Below, in pieces: positions 1 to 9,823 of a stretch of DNA of 64,000 nt (position 1 is its first letter; each line of letters starts with the position of its first letter). The stretch covers positions 744,001 through 808,000 of the forward strand of contig NZ_JUGF01000001.1 of the NCBI RefSeq assembly GCF_000799165.1, read 5' to 3'. The stretch comes from Methylotenera versatilis 7 (GTDB lineage Bacteria > Pseudomonadota > Gammaproteobacteria > Burkholderiales > Methylophilaceae). Under the pieces are notes generated by a model. The model saw nothing but the letters and a program-made list of their open reading frames with translations, made no database searches and was not told the DNA's origin. A program made the translations under genes and the position numbers.

Positions 1-1261
1 CCGCAGTCCATACGCATCAGACTATCAACTCGTTAAAAAAGCGACTACGCCTGATGCGCTGACTTTTAGTGTGACTTATGACCAAGCTTATGCGCCAGCG
101 CTGGATAGCTGGGCAGGTCTACAAATATTACCTAAACACTTACTTGAGAACCAAGACATTCACACCACTGCTTTTGCACGCAATCCTGTCGGCAGTCACT
201 ATTACAAGTTAGATAGCTGGACGCATGGCGAAAACTTAAAACTGTCACGTAATCCGACTTCAGTATTAGGTGCCGCCAAAATTGATAAGCTCGTCACACG
301 CATTATTCCTGACAACTCTGCGCAATTTTTAGAGTTGATGGCGGACAATATCGATCTCATGGCCTTGGACCCAATTAAATACTCGCGCATTATTCCGGCG
401 CGACCAGAACTGCAAAAAAAATTAGCGCTGTATAAAGAGCTGGGTAACAGTTACACCTATCTAGGTTTCAATCTGAAACATAAACCTTTTGATGATATCC
501 GTGTACGCAAAGCGATTAATTACGCGATTGATAAGCAAGAGATTATTGACGGTGTTTATTTAGGCTTGGGGATTAACATTGCCTCCCCCTACAAACCTGG
601 CACACGCTGGAGCAACCCTGATTTACAACCCTACTCTTACGATCCTAATAAGGCGAAAACTTTATTGAAAGAAGCTGGCTTTATCGATTCTGATGGTGAT
701 GGTATTTTAGATCGCGATGGCAAGCCATTTTCTTTTGAAATTATCACCAACCAAAATAAAGAACGCGAAAAATCAGCGGTATTAATCCAACGCAGACTCA
801 AAGATATTGGTATCGACGTACAAATTCGCGCGATTGAATGGGCGAGTTTTATCAGCCGTTTTATTAAAACAGGCGATTTCGATGCAGTGGTTCTTGGTTG
901 GAGTTTAGGCTTAGATCCAGATCAATTCAGTATTTGGCATTCCAGTCAAAACCAACCGGGGCAATTCAATTTTATTGGCTACAATAATCCGCAAATCGAT
1001 CAGTTATTAGAGCAAGGTCGCCTAGAAATGGATATTGATAAGCGCACGAAAATTTATCATGAATTTGCAAAAGTATTACTAGAAGACAGCCCGATTATTT
1101 ATCTATCCGCAGGCTACGGCCTCAGCGCCATTCATAAACGTGTCAAAGGTATCGATTCACCTGCGCCACCGGCTGGCATAGGCTACAATTCACATGAGTG
1201 GTATATTCCTAGCCCGCTTAGACGCATAGAAACCGGACGCAATGAAATCTCTGCAAATTAA
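1..1261 (+). CDS. Peptide ABC transporter substrate-binding protein (family 5), 5' end missing
   Basis: The frame is open from base 2 with no stop, so the gene begins left of the window. What remains is the C-terminal part, about 420 residues, of a periplasmic SBP_bac_5 (OppA/DppA-type) binding protein. Typical family features are visible: a stretch resembling IRKAINYAID-type motifs (VRKAINYAIDKQEI), a Pro-Tyr-Ser-Tyr-Asp-Pro motif before the C-terminal lobe, and an Asp-rich DSDGDGILDRDG turn. Two permease genes follow 9 bp downstream, so it should deliver oligopeptides or a similar solute to them. The substrate cannot be read from sequence, and no ATPase gene is present in this window. Confidence 0.9.
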   Translation, partial: RSPYASDYQLVKKATTPDALTFSVTYDQAYAPALDSWAGLQILPKHLLENQDIHTTAFARNPVGSHYYKLDSWTHGENLKLSRNPTSVLGAAKIDKLVTRIIPDNSAQFLELMADNIDLMALDPIKYSRIIPARPELQKKLALYKELGNSYTYLGFNLKHKPFDDIRVRKAINYAIDKQEIIDGVYLGLGINIASPYKPGTRWSNPDLQPYSYDPNKAKTLLKEAGFIDSDGDGILDRDGKPFSFEIITNQNKEREKSAVLIQRRLKDIGIDVQIRAIEWASFISRFIKTGDFDAVVLGWSLGLDPDQFSIWHSSQNQPGQFNFIGYNNPQIDQLLEQGRLEMDIDKRTKIYHEFAKVLLEDSPIIYLSAGYGLSAIHKRVKGIDSPAPPAGIGYNSHEWYIPSPLRRIETGRNEISAN

Positions 1262-1270
1262 TGGTTAATC

Positions 1271-2293
1271 ATGCTTAAATACTTAATTAAACGCGTACTG
1301 TGGATGATTCCCCTGCTGATTGGAATCAGTTTAATTTCCTTTTTTATCATGCACTTGGCGCCAGGTGACATTACCAATAACGAAGCGTCATTTAACCCAA
1401 AATCCTCGGAAGAATCGCGCCAAAAACTGCGTGAGCTATACAATTTAGACAAACCTGTCATCGTGCAATATGGTTTGTGGCTAAAACGCATGGGCACGCT
1501 CGATTTCGGCAACTCATTTGCATCGCATCAAAAGCCTGTATTCTGGCAGACCACCGATAAAGATGGCAATGTGACGAAAGGCATGATTCAAGAGGCCTTA
1601 CCAATCACGTTATTCATCAATATTTTAGGCTTAATTATCACGTTAACCTTAGCGATTCCATTAGGCATTATTGCCGCGCGTAAATACACGCTTTGGCAGG
1701 ACAAATCCATTACGCTGTTTAATTTTATCGGCTTTTCAATCCCCGGTTTTTGGCTGTCCTTATTGCTGATGTACTGGTTAGGCGTGATGAATAATTGGCT
1801 ACCCATTTCTGGCCTACACAGCATTAATTATGAGTCGCTAGATACTTGGGCGAAAATAAAAGATAGCATCAGCCATCTTATTTTGCCTGTCATTATCCCT
1901 TCAGTAACTGGTTTGGCGGGTATCACCCTATTTGTAAAAAACGGTATGCTGGATGTGTTTCATCAAGATTACATTACAACCGCGCGCGCTAAAGGCTTGA
2001 ATGAACATCAAGTTGTTTACACACACGCACTGCGCAATGCGCTGTTACCGTTAATTACGATTATTGGCTTATCGATTCCAGGCCTAATTGGCGGCTCTGT
2101 CATTGCAGAAACGATTTTCGCTATTCCAGGCATGGGGAAACTATTTTTTGATAGTGTGATGATGCGCGACTTTCCTGTGATTATGGGCATTTTAACGATT
2201 GGCTCAGCACTTACCTTACTTGGTAATCTATTGGCAGATATTGCGTATGCATGGGCAGACCCTCGCGTACGTCGCGGTGTCGTTAGAGAATAG
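1271..2293 (+). CDS. ABC transporter permease, DppB/OppB type
   Basis: This is a 340-residue inner-membrane permease of the BPD_transp_1 superfamily. It has the N-terminal transmembrane helix and large periplasmic loop typical of DppB/OppB proteins, with several further hydrophobic helices. The cytoplasmic EAA-like loop (TTARAKGLNEHQVVYTHALRNALLP, about residues 235-260) would dock the ATPase. It lies 9 bp after the binding-protein gene and 2 bp before the second permease, so the three are probably co-transcribed. OppB and DppB cannot be told apart here. Confidence 0.9.
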   Translation: MLKYLIKRVLWMIPLLIGISLISFFIMHLAPGDITNNEASFNPKSSEESRQKLRELYNLDKPVIVQYGLWLKRMGTLDFGNSFASHQKPVFWQTTDKDGNVTKGMIQEALPITLFINILGLIITLTLAIPLGIIAARKYTLWQDKSITLFNFIGFSIPGFWLSLLLMYWLGVMNNWLPISGLHSINYESLDTWAKIKDSISHLILPVIIPSVTGLAGITLFVKNGMLDVFHQDYITTARAKGLNEHQVVYTHALRNALLPLITIIGLSIPGLIGGSVIAETIFAIPGMGKLFFDSVMMRDFPVIMGILTIGSALTLLGNLLADIAYAWADPRVRRGVVRE

Positions 2294-2295
2294 TC

Positions 2296-3132
2296 ATGAA
2301 TAAAAGCATCTTCAGAAAAGCACTCTCAAACCCGCTTGCCTTAATCGGTTTCATCATTATTGTCAGCGTATTTATACTCGCCATGTTAGCGCCCGTTATT
2401 TCACCATTTGACCCAAATAATATTGACGTTAAAGCCATTCTATTAGCGCCATCCTGGCAACACTGGATGGGCACAGATGGTCTTGGGCGTGACGTACTAA
2501 GCCGTATGCTGCATGGCGGGCGTATCTCGTTATTAGTTGGCTTAGTCGCTGTTGGTATTGCAACAGCAATTGGTATCGTTCTAGGCGCTATTGCAGGCTA
2601 TTACCGCGGCTGGATTGATACACTTATCATGCGCTTGGTCGATGTCATGTTATCCATCCCCAGCTTCTTTTTAATACTGGCTGTTATCGCCTTCTTAACC
2701 CCTTCAATCTGGAACATCATGGTTGTGATTGGCTTAACCTCTTGGATGAGCGTCACGCGATTAGTGCGCGCTGAATTTCTAAGCCTGAGTGGCCGTGAGT
2801 TTGTGCTGGCATCACGCACTCTGGGTGCAAAAGATGCACGCCTTATTTTCACACATTTATTGCCGAACAGTCTTACGCCGATTATTGTCAGCGCCGTATT
2901 AGGCGTTGCGGGTGCGGTATTAATGGAATCAGGACTCAGTTTTTTAGGACTTGGTGTACAAGCTCCGCAAGCGTCTTGGGGTAACATCTTAACCGATGGC
3001 AAAGAGTATATTCAATTTGCCTGGTGGTTATCCCTGTTTCCTGGACTTGCCATTTTGATTACTGTGTTGGGGTATAATTTGCTTGGTGAAGGCTTGCGCG
3101 ACGCGCTAGACCCAAGATCTAATAACAAATAG
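2296..3132 (+). CDS. ABC transporter permease, DppC/OppC type
   Basis: This 278-residue partner of the upstream permease has an N-terminal OppC_N-like helix followed by the BPD_transp_1 domain. The EAA-type loop (ASRTLGAKDARLIFTHLLPNSLTP) lies near residues 170-195, and the motif GLSFLGLGVQAPQASWG, typical of DppC/OppC proteins, near 215-232. It starts 2 bp after the oppB-like stop codon. It is the last gene of the transporter set, since 110 bp separate it from fabI. The matching ATPase subunits must be encoded upstream of the window or elsewhere. Confidence 0.9.
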   Translation: MNKSIFRKALSNPLALIGFIIIVSVFILAMLAPVISPFDPNNIDVKAILLAPSWQHWMGTDGLGRDVLSRMLHGGRISLLVGLVAVGIATAIGIVLGAIAGYYRGWIDTLIMRLVDVMLSIPSFFLILAVIAFLTPSIWNIMVVIGLTSWMSVTRLVRAEFLSLSGREFVLASRTLGAKDARLIFTHLLPNSLTPIIVSAVLGVAGAVLMESGLSFLGLGVQAPQASWGNILTDGKEYIQFAWWLSLFPGLAILITVLGYNLLGEGLRDALDPRSNNK

Positions 3133-3242
3133 ACTAATTTAACATTAGTGCTAATAATAACGACACAGGCAATAAGCCATTTAGATAATACAATTCGTTC
3201 AAATCATTATTTGACCAATATCAACAATTAACAGGATTCGTT

Positions 3243-4028
3243 ATGGGATTTTTAGCAGGAAAAAAAATATTAATCGCAGGTTTATTAAGTAATCGCTCTA
3301 TTGCTTACGGCATCGCAGCCGCGATGAAACGCGAAGGTGCGGAGTTGGCTTTTACTTATCAATTGGAAAAACATGCAGATCGTGTAGCGGGTCTAGCTGC
3401 AGATTTTGACTCTAAAATTATACTGCCATGTGATGTAGCCGAAGATGCACAAATCGACGCCCTCTTCCCTGCACTCAACAAACACTGGGATGGCTTAGAC
3501 AGTCTTGTGCATTCACTGGCTTTCGTGCCCAAAGTGGCATTAGATGGCGATTATTTAGATGCGGTAAATCGTGAGTACTTTCGTATCGCACACGACATCA
3601 GCTCTTATAGCTTCTCCGCACTCGCCAAAGCTGCTTATCCAATGATGCAAGGCCGTAACGGCAGCCTATTAACATTAAGCTACTTAGGCGCAGAGCGCAC
3701 CATGCCAAATTACAATGTAATGGGCGTTGCAAAAGCCAGTTTAGAAGCGAATGTACGTTATTTGGCGCAAAGTCTAGGCCCACGTGGCATCCGCGTCAAC
3801 GCGGTATCTGCAGGCCCGATTAAAACACTTGCCGCTTCTGGCATTGCTGACTTTGATAAAATGATCGGCTTTAATGAACGTCACGCGGCTTTGCGCCGAA
3901 ATGTAACAATTGAAGAGGTTGGTAACACCGCTGCATTTCTATGTAGCGATTTAGCCTCTGGCATTACCGGTGAAATTACGTATGTAGATGGCGGTATGAA
4001 TATCACTGCAGCAGGCCAAATTGATTAA
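3243..4028 (+). CDS. fabI: Enoyl-[acyl-carrier-protein] reductase (NADH)
   Basis: FabI catalyses the last step of each fatty-acid elongation cycle, reducing trans-2-enoyl-ACP. The protein has 261 residues, the usual length. It is a divergent short-chain dehydrogenase: the N-terminal cofactor loop reads [13 protein letters not shown] (about 13-25), and the catalytic Tyr-x6-Lys is Tyr157 and Lys164 in NYNVMGVAK, with the accessory Tyr147. This Tyr spacing is the FabI signature and also marks the class targeted by triclosan-type inhibitors. The gene is probably monocistronic, with a strong hairpin just downstream. Confidence 0.96.
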   Translation: MGFLAGKKILIAGLLSNRSIAYGIAAAMKREGAELAFTYQLEKHADRVAGLAADFDSKIILPCDVAEDAQIDALFPALNKHWDGLDSLVHSLAFVPKVALDGDYLDAVNREYFRIAHDISSYSFSALAKAAYPMMQGRNGSLLTLSYLGAERTMPNYNVMGVAKASLEANVRYLAQSLGPRGIRVNAVSAGPIKTLAASGIADFDKMIGFNERHAALRRNVTIEEVGNTAAFLCSDLASGITGEITYVDGGMNITAAGQID

Positions 4029-4060
4029 TAAAATCAATTAATACAAGTACCGACAACAAC

Positions 4061-4094
4061 AAAAAAGCCGATGTTTCAACATCGGCTTTTTTGT
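4061..4094. terminator. Bidirectional intrinsic terminator between fabI and ppiD
   Basis: A nine-base-pair stem, GCCGATGTT with AACATCGGC (4067-4086), is flanked by A6 on the left and T-rich sequence on the right. It can therefore terminate fabI on the plus strand and ppiD on the minus strand. The two genes converge here. Confidence 0.9.
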
Positions 4095-4111
4095 TTAATC
4101 GGCAACTAATA

Positions 4112-6007
4112 CTATTGCTGAGAGTTACTTTCTAATAGCTTGCGATTCACCACAACTTTACTTTTCGCTTTTAGCGATTTGCCGTAAGCACTTATATATT
4201 CAGCAGCGACAGCTGCCTTGTACTCATCCACCGCGCCTTGTTTTGCATCGTCACTCAACGCGTTATCTACGCGGCTTACCTGAACGATTGTATAAGACTT
4301 GTTACCGTCCACATATCCCGCATAAGCTGGTAATTTGCTAGCATCAATTTTAAATGCTTGATTCATCACAGGCTCTGTCAACCCTTGTGCATCCTTACGA
4401 TCAATCGTTACCGTTGGAATCCACTCCAAGTCATCGACTTGGCCGCCCGATTTTAATTTAGCCAAATCTGCCAAACCTTTTTCAGCCGCTAATTTTGTCG
4501 CTTGTTCCAGTTTAAGTAAGCCCTCAATACCACCTTTAACTTCATCAAAACTACGTGGTGCAGCAGGTTTGTATTCCAGCACGCGCACAGAAACCAAATT
4601 GTTCGGAGATACTTCTACAGCTTCCGAGTTACGTTTTTCTTTTAATACTTCATCAGAAAAAACAGAGTTCATCAACCTCTCGCTCTTAAAGAATTTTGCT
4701 CCTTCTTCACGACTCATCCATGCAGTTGGCTGAACTTGCAAACCAAATTTCTCAGCCACAGGTTTCAAACTACCTGATTGCTCATAGACAGTATTACTAA
4801 AATCATCCGCAAGTTCAGAAAATTTAGCTTGAGCCTTTTGAAACAACAGCTCGCCTTTAATTTGCGGTTTCATGGCCTCAAAAGAAGAGGAGTGACCTGT
4901 CACACCATTCAATTTGATAATATGATAGCCAAACTCAGATTCAACTAAATCACTAATTTGATCCACTTTCATACTAAAAACTGCATCCTCAAATGGCTTA
5001 ACCATCGCACCACGTCCAAAACTGCCTAAATCACCACCTTTACTGGCCGAACCAGGATCTTGAGAGTTCTTCATCGCCAACTCTTCAAAACGTTTAGGAT
5101 CTTTTTTAAGCTGCATCAAAATATCAGCAGCCTTGTCCTTAGCAGCGGCTTTCTCTGTTGCTGTTGCCGTTACGCCAAAGCCAATCAAAATATGACTCGC
5201 CTGACGTTGCTCATCTCCTTGGAACTTAGATACATTTTCATCATAGAACTGTTTCACTTCTTCATCGCTCACTTGCATTTGCGCTACCAAACCAGCCGCA
5301 GAAAGCAAAGCGAATTCCAACTTAACTTGCTCTGGCACTTTAAACTTGTCTTTATGTTGTTCGTAATAAGCTTTTACTTGTTCTGGCGTTACCTTTGTTT
5401 GCGCTACAAATTGTGCTGTTTTAATTTCAGCCACACTCACATCACGTTTTTGATGTGCAAATTTCAATGCTTGATCCGTCACACCTTCTGGCACGGAAAC
5501 TAACAAACCCAAACCTTCACGCGCTTGCTGGTTTAACAACTCATTACGTCTGTCACTCTCAAACTTGCTCACCGATAATTTGTTCTGTGCGAGTGTTTTT
5601 TGGTAAATATCTTCAGAAAACTTACCATCTTGCTGAAATTCCGGCATACCCAAAATATAGGTACTTAATTGTTCATCGCTAATCTTGAAGTTGGCATGCT
5701 GAATTTCAGCATTGACTAAACGTCGCGTAATCAAACCATCCAGCACCGATTGCTTTAACTCAGCACTTTCCAACATGGCAGGATCAACTTTTTGACCTTG
5801 TGATTGCAAGCGGCTACGGACATTATCAATAGCATTTCCATACTCCTGAATGGTGATTTTATCCCCATTTACTTTAGCAATAGCAACATTACTACCCGCA
5901 TCATTAAAATACGAATCAATACCAAATAATGCAAATGGAATAGTAATTAAAGCCAAAATTACCTTAGCCAACCAACCTTGCGTGTGATTACGAATTGCAT
6001 CTAACAT
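4112..6007 (-). CDS. ppiD: Peptidyl-prolyl cis-trans isomerase PpiD, periplasmic folding chaperone
   Basis: This 631-residue protein has the PpiD architecture: a single N-terminal membrane anchor (about residues 13-32), a SurA_N-like chaperone domain, one parvulin (rotamase) domain around residues 265-365 containing ASHILIGF and GGDLGSFGRGAMVKPFEDAVF, and a long C-terminal chaperone segment. It is tethered to the inner membrane and helps outer-membrane and secreted proteins fold after Sec export. The lon, hupB, tRNA, ppiD order is a common proteobacterial arrangement. It probably has its own promoter, since tRNA genes and a terminator separate it from hupB. Confidence 0.94.
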   Translation of the reverse strand: MLDAIRNHTQGWLAKVILALITIPFALFGIDSYFNDAGSNVAIAKVNGDKITIQEYGNAIDNVRSRLQSQGQKVDPAMLESAELKQSVLDGLITRRLVNAEIQHANFKISDEQLSTYILGMPEFQQDGKFSEDIYQKTLAQNKLSVSKFESDRRNELLNQQAREGLGLLVSVPEGVTDQALKFAHQKRDVSVAEIKTAQFVAQTKVTPEQVKAYYEQHKDKFKVPEQVKLEFALLSAAGLVAQMQVSDEEVKQFYDENVSKFQGDEQRQASHILIGFGVTATATEKAAAKDKAADILMQLKKDPKRFEELAMKNSQDPGSASKGGDLGSFGRGAMVKPFEDAVFSMKVDQISDLVESEFGYHIIKLNGVTGHSSSFEAMKPQIKGELLFQKAQAKFSELADDFSNTVYEQSGSLKPVAEKFGLQVQPTAWMSREEGAKFFKSERLMNSVFSDEVLKEKRNSEAVEVSPNNLVSVRVLEYKPAAPRSFDEVKGGIEGLLKLEQATKLAAEKGLADLAKLKSGGQVDDLEWIPTVTIDRKDAQGLTEPVMNQAFKIDASKLPAYAGYVDGNKSYTIVQVSRVDNALSDDAKQGAVDEYKAAVAAEYISAYGKSLKAKSKVVVNRKLLESNSQQ

Positions 6008-6240
6008 ATCTTAACTTTCTAAATTTTTAGTACTTTAAAATGGTAAATTAGTAACTAGGATAAACCTTGAGATTATATAACAGTTGTGACTTGACGCGGC
6101 ACTTTGAGCACATTGAACAATATCATTGATGACTAAATATCCAATTAGTTTCTTAGATACTTTATCCATATTTAATTACTCACATTCAAATAGTGGCTTT
6201 AATGCAGAGCGCATGGAATTTGGAGAGTGAATTAATTTAG

Positions 6241-6275
6241 AAAATAAAAAAGCGAGCTAGAAGCTCGCTTTTTTA
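6241..6275 (-). terminator. Intrinsic terminator after the tRNA genes
   Basis: An eight-base-pair stem, AGCGAGCT with AGCTCGCT (6251-6269, loop AGA), is followed on the minus strand by a T-rich run. It lies 6 bp past the 3' end of tRNA-Asp and would end the tRNA transcript before ppiD. Confidence 0.85.
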
Positions 6276-6280
6276 TATGT

Positions 6281-6357
6281 TGGCGGAGTGGACGGGACTC
6301 GAACCCGCGACCCCCGGCGTGACAGGCCGGTATTCTAACCAACTGAACTACCACTCC
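6281..6357 (-). tRNA. tRNA-Asp (anticodon GTC)
   Basis: Read on the minus strand, this 77-nt cloverleaf has the acceptor stem GGAGTGG paired with CCACTCC, the D arm TTCAGTTGGTTAGAA, an anticodon loop CTGTCAC giving GTC, the T arm GGGTTCGAGTCCC, and an encoded CCA 3' end. It lies 122 bp downstream of tRNA-Val and shares its terminator. Confidence 0.97.
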
Positions 6358-6479
6358 AGTTTTCTTGCTACTTATATTAGTATTATTTAAATAATACAAA
6401 AAACTTAAATTCCTCAAAATTAAAGAGCGCTAAAAATCTAGCACTCTTAAGTAATCATGAGGCGATATATGTTAGTGAT

Positions 6480-6555
6480 TGGTGGGTGCTAACGGGGTCG
6501 AACCGCTGACATTCGCCTTGTAAGGGCGACGCTCTACCAACTGAGCTAAGCACCC
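6480..6555 (-). tRNA. tRNA-Val (anticodon TAC)
   Basis: This 76-nt minus-strand cloverleaf has the acceptor stem GGGTGCT paired with AGCACCC, the D arm AGCTCAGTTGGTAGAGC, an anticodon loop CTTACAA giving TAC, the T loop GTTCGAC, and an encoded CCA. It sits between hupB and tRNA-Asp, as in many proteobacteria. Confidence 0.97.
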
Positions 6556-6671
6556 TGTGCCACTTTACAACTTAAGGCCTTATTTAATTTAATGCGTCAT
6601 CACTTTAAATTAACCAAAGCCTTAAAGCTAACTCGCTTTTAGTGGTTAATTACTCAATCACTAAAAGAACG

Positions 6672-6944
6672 CTAGTTTACAGCATCTTTAAGTGCTTTAC
6701 CAGCCCTAAACTTAGGAGAATTTGCAGCACTGATTTTGATTGTCGCGCCAGTACGAGGATTACGGCCGTTACGCGCTTCACGTTTACCAACATAAAATGA
6801 ACCAAAGCCAATTAATGTTACTAAATCACCTTTTTTTAGTGCTGTAGTAATAGCAGCGGTAGTTGCATCCAAAGCACGTCCTGCGGCAGCTTTTGAAATG
6901 CCAGCTGATTTTGCAATATCGTCAATCAATTCTGATTTGTTCAC
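6672..6944 (-). CDS. hupB: DNA-binding protein HU (beta type)
   Basis: HU is a small histone-like protein that bends and compacts DNA. I place the start at the GTG at 6944, giving 90 residues beginning [15 protein letters not shown]. That is the standard HU N-terminus, and it is preceded by a good Shine-Dalgarno (GAGGGGA). An upstream ATG would add five residues, but it overlaps that ribosome-binding site. The DNA-binding arm is recognisable as [17 protein letters not shown] (about 57-73). It lies downstream of lon with its own promoter. Confidence 0.96.
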   Translation of the reverse strand: MNKSELIDDIAKSAGISKAAAGRALDATTAAITTALKKGDLVTLIGFGSFYVGKREARNGRNPRTGATIKISAANSPKFRAGKALKDAVN

Positions 6945-6998
6945 GAGTAATCCCCTCAAATGTTAATAACTTAAATAACAGGCCTATCCTGTTATGAC

Positions 6999-7028
6999 TT
7001 TATATCAAGCTACAAAAGCCTGTGTCAA
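6999..7028 (-). promoter_or_regulatory. Sigma70-type promoter of hupB
   Basis: On the minus strand, TTGACA (7028-7023) and TATAAA (7004-6999) are separated by 18 bp and lie about 55 bp upstream of the hupB start. The hexamers are near-consensus, fitting strong expression of HU. Confidence 0.7.
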
Positions 7029-7095
7029 GGCTTTGCGGGCTATTTTGCTATATAAACACTAAATTAATGCAAATAAGCCGCAATAAGCCTCAAAA

Positions 7096-9588
7096 CTAAT
7101 GCGTCACTGGCAGATTCACGTCTGTGGCGGGCTCGCCCACAACAGCTGGAATTTCAGCTGCTTTTTCGGTTAACGGCTGCGGCAAGCTTTCCAGAGCAAA
7201 CTCCAATACTTGATCAATCCACTTTACTGGATGAATGACCAATTGATTCTTAATGTTTTCAGGAATTTCAACCAAGTCTTTCACATTGGATTCGGGGATT
7301 AAAACAGTTTTAATACCACCACGATGCGCTGCCAGCAACTTTTCTTTTAAGCCGCCAATCGCAAGCACTTCCCCACGCAAGGTGATTTCGCCAGTCATTG
7401 CAACGTCAGCACGCGCCGGGATGCCTGTCAAAACAGAAACTAAGGCAGTCGCAAGGCCAATACCTGCACTTGGGCCATCTTTAGGTGTAGCGCCTTCTGG
7501 CAAGTGAATATGAATATCTTTTTTCTCATAAAAATCTTCACTGATGCCTAATCCTGAGGCACGGCTACGCACAACACTCATCGCAGCCTGAACAGACTCT
7601 TGCATCACATCGCCCAATTTACCCGTCGTGATAGTTTTGCCCTTACCTGGCAGCAAAACAGCCTCTATCGTTAGCAACTCACCGCCAACCGAGGTCCACG
7701 CCAAACCAGTCACCTGCCCTACTTGGTTGTCTTTAGCAGCCACGCCATAATCATAACGATACACACCCAGATATTTTTCTAAATTTTTAGAAGTAATATT
7801 TACTTTTTTAGCTGCCGTAACTGCACTCTCTTTAGTTGCGACATCAGTAGCTCGACGTGCTTTGCTCACACGCGTTTGATTTAAGAGCAACTCCTTCACT
7901 ACCTTACGGCAAATTTTAGCAATTTCCTGCTCTAATCGACGCACACCTGCTTCGCGAGTGTAATAACGCACAACGTCACGGATGACTGATTCTGAAATAT
8001 TAATCTCGGTTGCTTTAAGACCATGTGTTTTAAGCTCTTTAGGCAACAAATATTTCATCGCAATATTAATTTTTTCATCTTCCGTATAGCCTGCAAGACG
8101 GATAATTTCCATACGATCCAACAAAGGCGCAGGAATATTCATCGTATTCGCCGTTGCCACAAACATCACGTCAGATAAATCGTATTCAACTTCGATGTAA
8201 TGGTCTGCAAAGGTATGGTTTTGTTCCGGATCAAGCACTTCTAACAAAGCAGAGGATGGATCGCCACGCATGTCCTGTCCCATTTTATCTACTTCATCCA
8301 GCAAGAAGAGTGGGTTTTTAACCGCAACTTTACTCATGCTTTGCAATACTTTTCCTGGCATCGAGCCAATATAAGTGCGGCGATGACCACGAATCTCTGC
8401 TTCATCTCGCACGCCACCGAGGGCCATGCGCACAAATTTACGGTTCACTGCCTTAGCAATGCTTTGCCCAAGAGAAGTTTTACCGACGCCAGGCGGCCCT
8501 ACCAAGCACAGTATAGGTGCTTTTAACTTGCCCACGCGCTGCTGCACTGCCAAATACTCAACAATGCGTTCCTTCACTTTTTCAAGTCCATAATGGTCTG
8601 CGTCTAAAATCGCTTCTGCAGCCGCCAAATCTTTACTGATTTTGGTTTTTTTCTTCCAAGGTAAATTCACCAGAGTATCAATATAGTTGCGCACAACCGA
8701 AGCTTCCGCAGACATCGGAGACATCAATTTTAATTTTTTAAGCTCTGCATTTACTTTCGCATGCGCTTCCTTAGTCATGCCGGAATCTTTAATGCGCTTT
8801 TCAAGCTCTTCTAACTCTGCATTTTCGTCCTGCTCACCCAACTCTTTTTGAATCGCTTTTACTTGCTCATTCAAATAATATTCGCGCTGGCTTTTTTCCA
8901 TTTGGCGTTTTACGCGACCGCGGATGCGCTTTTCAACCTGTAGAATATCAATTTCAGATTCCATCAAATGCAGCAAGTGTTCAAGCCTTTCCATCACACT
9001 TAACATTTCAAGGATTTTTTGTTTTTCCTCTAATTTAAGCGTTAAGTGCGCAGAAATAGTATCAGCTAAGCGCCCTGCTTCGTTAATGGTCGCGAGAGAA
9101 GTTAAAATCTCAGGTGGGATTTTTTTGTTTAATTTGACGTATTGATCGAACTGCGTAAAAACAGTGCGCATTAACGCTTCCGTTTCGCTATCGTTTTCAA
9201 CGGGATCGGCGATTTTTTCAGCTTTAGCTAAAAAACATTCTTCGGTTTCTACAAATTCTGAAACGCGTACGCGATGCAAACCTTCGACCAGCACTTTTAC
9301 AGTGCCATCAGGCAGTTTTAGCATTTGCAATACCGTGGCTAATGTGCCAATTTCATATAAATCTTCTGCATCTGGCTCATCTTTATTGGCAGACTTTTGC
9401 GCCACCAACAATATTTGTTTATTGCCATCCGATGCCAATTCCAAGGCTTTGACGGACTTTGCACGTCCTACAAAAAGTGGAATCACCAAGTGAGGGTAGA
9501 CGACAACATCGCGCAAAGGCAACAATGGCATCATTTCATGCATGGTTTCAGTGGTAGGTAAATTTTCTGGCAAAGTTTGTTCTGTCAT
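7096..9588 (-). CDS. lon: ATP-dependent protease Lon
   Basis: This 830-residue homo-oligomeric AAA+ serine protease degrades misfolded and regulatory proteins in the cytoplasm. It has the N-terminal LON substrate domain (from about residue 20, [13 protein letters not shown]), a coiled region, the Walker A motif GPPGVGKT (364-371), Walker [10 protein letters not shown], and the protease domain with the Ser707 (PKDGPSAG) and Lys750 dyad. It is somewhat longer than the E. coli enzyme, with a Pro/Ala-rich C-terminal tail. A heat-shock-like promoter can be seen upstream. clpX, clpP and tig follow upstream on the same strand. Confidence 0.97.
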   Translation of the reverse strand: MTEQTLPENLPTTETMHEMMPLLPLRDVVVYPHLVIPLFVGRAKSVKALELASDGNKQILLVAQKSANKDEPDAEDLYEIGTLATVLQMLKLPDGTVKVLVEGLHRVRVSEFVETEECFLAKAEKIADPVENDSETEALMRTVFTQFDQYVKLNKKIPPEILTSLATINEAGRLADTISAHLTLKLEEKQKILEMLSVMERLEHLLHLMESEIDILQVEKRIRGRVKRQMEKSQREYYLNEQVKAIQKELGEQDENAELEELEKRIKDSGMTKEAHAKVNAELKKLKLMSPMSAEASVVRNYIDTLVNLPWKKKTKISKDLAAAEAILDADHYGLEKVKERIVEYLAVQQRVGKLKAPILCLVGPPGVGKTSLGQSIAKAVNRKFVRMALGGVRDEAEIRGHRRTYIGSMPGKVLQSMSKVAVKNPLFLLDEVDKMGQDMRGDPSSALLEVLDPEQNHTFADHYIEVEYDLSDVMFVATANTMNIPAPLLDRMEIIRLAGYTEDEKINIAMKYLLPKELKTHGLKATEINISESVIRDVVRYYTREAGVRRLEQEIAKICRKVVKELLLNQTRVSKARRATDVATKESAVTAAKKVNITSKNLEKYLGVYRYDYGVAAKDNQVGQVTGLAWTSVGGELLTIEAVLLPGKGKTITTGKLGDVMQESVQAAMSVVRSRASGLGISEDFYEKKDIHIHLPEGATPKDGPSAGIGLATALVSVLTGIPARADVAMTGEITLRGEVLAIGGLKEKLLAAHRGGIKTVLIPESNVKDLVEIPENIKNQLVIHPVKWIDQVLEFALESLPQPLTEKAAEIPAVVGEPATDVNLPVTH

Positions 9589-9645
9589 AAAATACTTTCA
9601 AGGTAAATAGGCGCTATGTCAAATAAACTAGCTATCCTATGCTAT

Positions 9646-9675
9646 TAAGTTGGGAACATACTTTGATAGTTCAAG
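9646..9675 (-). promoter_or_regulatory. Possible sigma32 (heat-shock) promoter of lon
   Basis: The minus strand carries CTTGAA (9675-9670), 15 bp, then CCCAACTTA (9654-9646). This resembles the RpoH pattern CTTGAAA, 11-16 bp, CCCCATNT, with several mismatches in the -10 part. It lies about 60-85 bp before the lon start. lon is a classical heat-shock gene, so the position is sensible, but the match is only partial. Confidence 0.35.
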
Positions 9676-9783
9676 TGCTCATATCAAATAATATCGTTAA
9701 TTTCAAAACTAAAATAACGATATTATTGAATAATGACTATAAACGACTGGATTTTAATTGCAATCAGATTTTGATTTGAAACC

Positions 9784-9808
9784 CCGTGTTTAAACAGATT
9801 AAACACGG
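9784..9808 (-). terminator. Probable terminator downstream of clpX
   Basis: A perfect ten-base-pair stem, CCGTGTTTAA with TTAAACACGG and loop ACAGA, begins 15 bp past the clpX stop codon. The following minus-strand sequence is only modestly T-rich, so termination may be partial. Confidence 0.6.
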
Positions 9809-9823
9809 TAATTGATAGATTGA

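Noticed and set aside
5060-5503. A 147-codon open frame antisense to ppiD
   Set aside because: Antisense to a well-supported gene, low-complexity translation, no start signals.
6421-6448. A weak hairpin between tRNA-Val and tRNA-Asp
   Set aside because: The stem has a mismatch and the following sequence is not a good U-run, so the tRNAs are treated as one transcript.
6672-6959. A 95-residue HU start at an upstream ATG
   Set aside because: It would overlap the Shine-Dalgarno, and HU proteins begin at the NKSEL motif, matching the GTG at 6944.
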